13,980 nt of DNA, from positions 1 through 13,980 of the forward strand of contig CAZXCK010000117.1 in the NCBI GenBank assembly GCA_964639225.1. The letters run 5' to 3'. Below are positions 13,470 to 13,980 of this stretch, piece by piece (the first letter of the stretch is position 1; each line of letters begins with the position of its first letter). The translations under genes and the position numbers were made by a program. The notes under the pieces are model-generated. The model searched no databases, was not told where the DNA came from, and worked only from the letters and a program-made list of their open reading frames with translations. This DNA comes from CAZXCK01 sp964639225 (GTDB lineage Bacteria; Chloroflexota; Anaerolineae; Aggregatilineales; Phototrophicaceae).

Positions 13470-13980
13470 CTACGCTGACGACCCTCGCTTGTCATCCTCG
13501 CTGTCGCGCAGCAGGTCTTCCAGCGAAAGGGCCGCGTCGTCTGTGGCGGGGGCGGCCATCACCTCGCCCTCAGCGGGAACGCTGTCGCTGCCAGTTTCTT
13601 CGACGAACGGGCTTTCCAGCGCGTCTACGTCGGTGCTGAGATACTCCTCGACCATCTGCACCATATAGGCGGCGATATCCCGCCGGGCATACTGCACCAG
13701 CGTTTTTTCTGTGTCATCCGGCATCTGCACCATGATGTTGTAATAGTCGTCAAGAGGATTGTCGGACAACTTGGCGGGTGTGGCATACACGCGCACGACT
13801 TCGCTGCGGTCAATCGCTTTGTCGGCAAACATAGACAGCGGACCCTCGCGGTAAGCCAGCGTCATCTCGTCGAGAATAAGCTCGCCCTCGTTGACGAAGA
13901 TCGACGCCAGCAGGTAAACCAGCACCACGATTCCGGCCAGCACTGGCAGCATAAGCAGCAGCGTCCCGGACGCGAGCAGC
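13470..13980 (-). CDS. Membrane-anchored protein, possibly bacterial PH-like domain (5' partial)
   Basis: The frame stays open to the right edge. The hydrophobic stretch continues upstream of the first in-window ATG (13952), with LLASGTLLLM before MLPVLAGIVVLVYLLASIF. The true start is therefore probably outside the window and there may be more than one helix. After the helix come short strands (GELILDEMTLAYREG, RSEVVRVYATP, YYNIMVQMPDD, TLVQYARR) and a long helix (DIAAYMVQMVEEYLS). This strand-then-helix order is like bacterial PH domains that sit next to membrane helices. The C-terminal 50 residues are acidic and probably disordered. I do not recognise a named family. It converges on the membrane-protein pair and ends in the terminator at 13410-13444. 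Confidence 0.72.
   Translation of the reverse strand, partial: LLASGTLLLMLPVLAGIVVLVYLLASIFVNEGELILDEMTLAYREGPLSMFADKAIDRSEVVRVYATPAKLSDNPLDDYYNIMVQMPDDTEKTLVQYARRDIAAYMVQMVEEYLSTDVDALESPFVEETGSDSVPAEGEVMAAPATDDAALSLEDLLRDSEDDKRGSSA

Overview
The window is GC-rich bacterial chromosomal DNA, densely coding, with short intergenic gaps. I see no tRNA, rRNA, CRISPR array, insertion sequence or other mobile element. The gene mix is two FHA-domain proteins, a Roadblock/LC7 protein, Lut-type iron-sulfur enzymes, Pro/Thr-rich linkers on exported domains, and uncharacterised single-pass membrane proteins. It is most like Chloroflexota (Anaerolineae-like). That assignment is an inference from gene content, not from a marker gene.

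Layout. (1) 1-947: the 3' part of an alpha/beta hydrolase gene, closed by a strong intrinsic terminator (980-1021). (2) 1022-1205: an AT-rich regulatory gap leading into a large P-type cation ATPase of the CtpE-like type (1206-3779), followed 49 nt later by a small cytosolic FHA protein (3829-4362). (3) A Roadblock/LC7 protein on the minus strand (4792-4391) converges on the FHA gene across a shared hairpin. (4) A divergent 266-nt region holds the best promoter in the window, with a palindrome in its spacer. It drives lutB-lutC (5059-7168), lactate-oxidation-type genes without an adjacent lutA. (5) 7291-8908: a small, probably PH-like protein overlapping a beta-propeller-like lipoprotein. (6) 9020-9862: a TIM-barrel protein with a His/Glu/Asp set reminiscent of DUF692/xylose-isomerase-like metalloenzymes. 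(7) 9943-13343: a 656-aa FHA/Ig-like/TM/SH3b-like protein followed by two overlapping single-pass membrane proteins that look like paralogues of each other. (8) A converging, truncated membrane protein on the minus strand (13980-13470), separated from them by a terminator.

How the parts may work together. The FHA proteins would read Thr-phosphorylated partners. The Roadblock protein would modulate a small Ras-like GTPase encoded elsewhere. The 9943-13343 block has the look of an envelope complex with cytosolic phospho-recognition and exported domains, but nothing in the window names its function. The lut pair, the ATPase, the hydrolase and the TIM-barrel protein look like independent metabolic or transport genes, several with their own promoters. 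The most interesting items are the 9943-13343 membrane module, the TIM-barrel protein with a possible metal centre, and the P-type ATPase with Ala in place of the PEGL glutamate.
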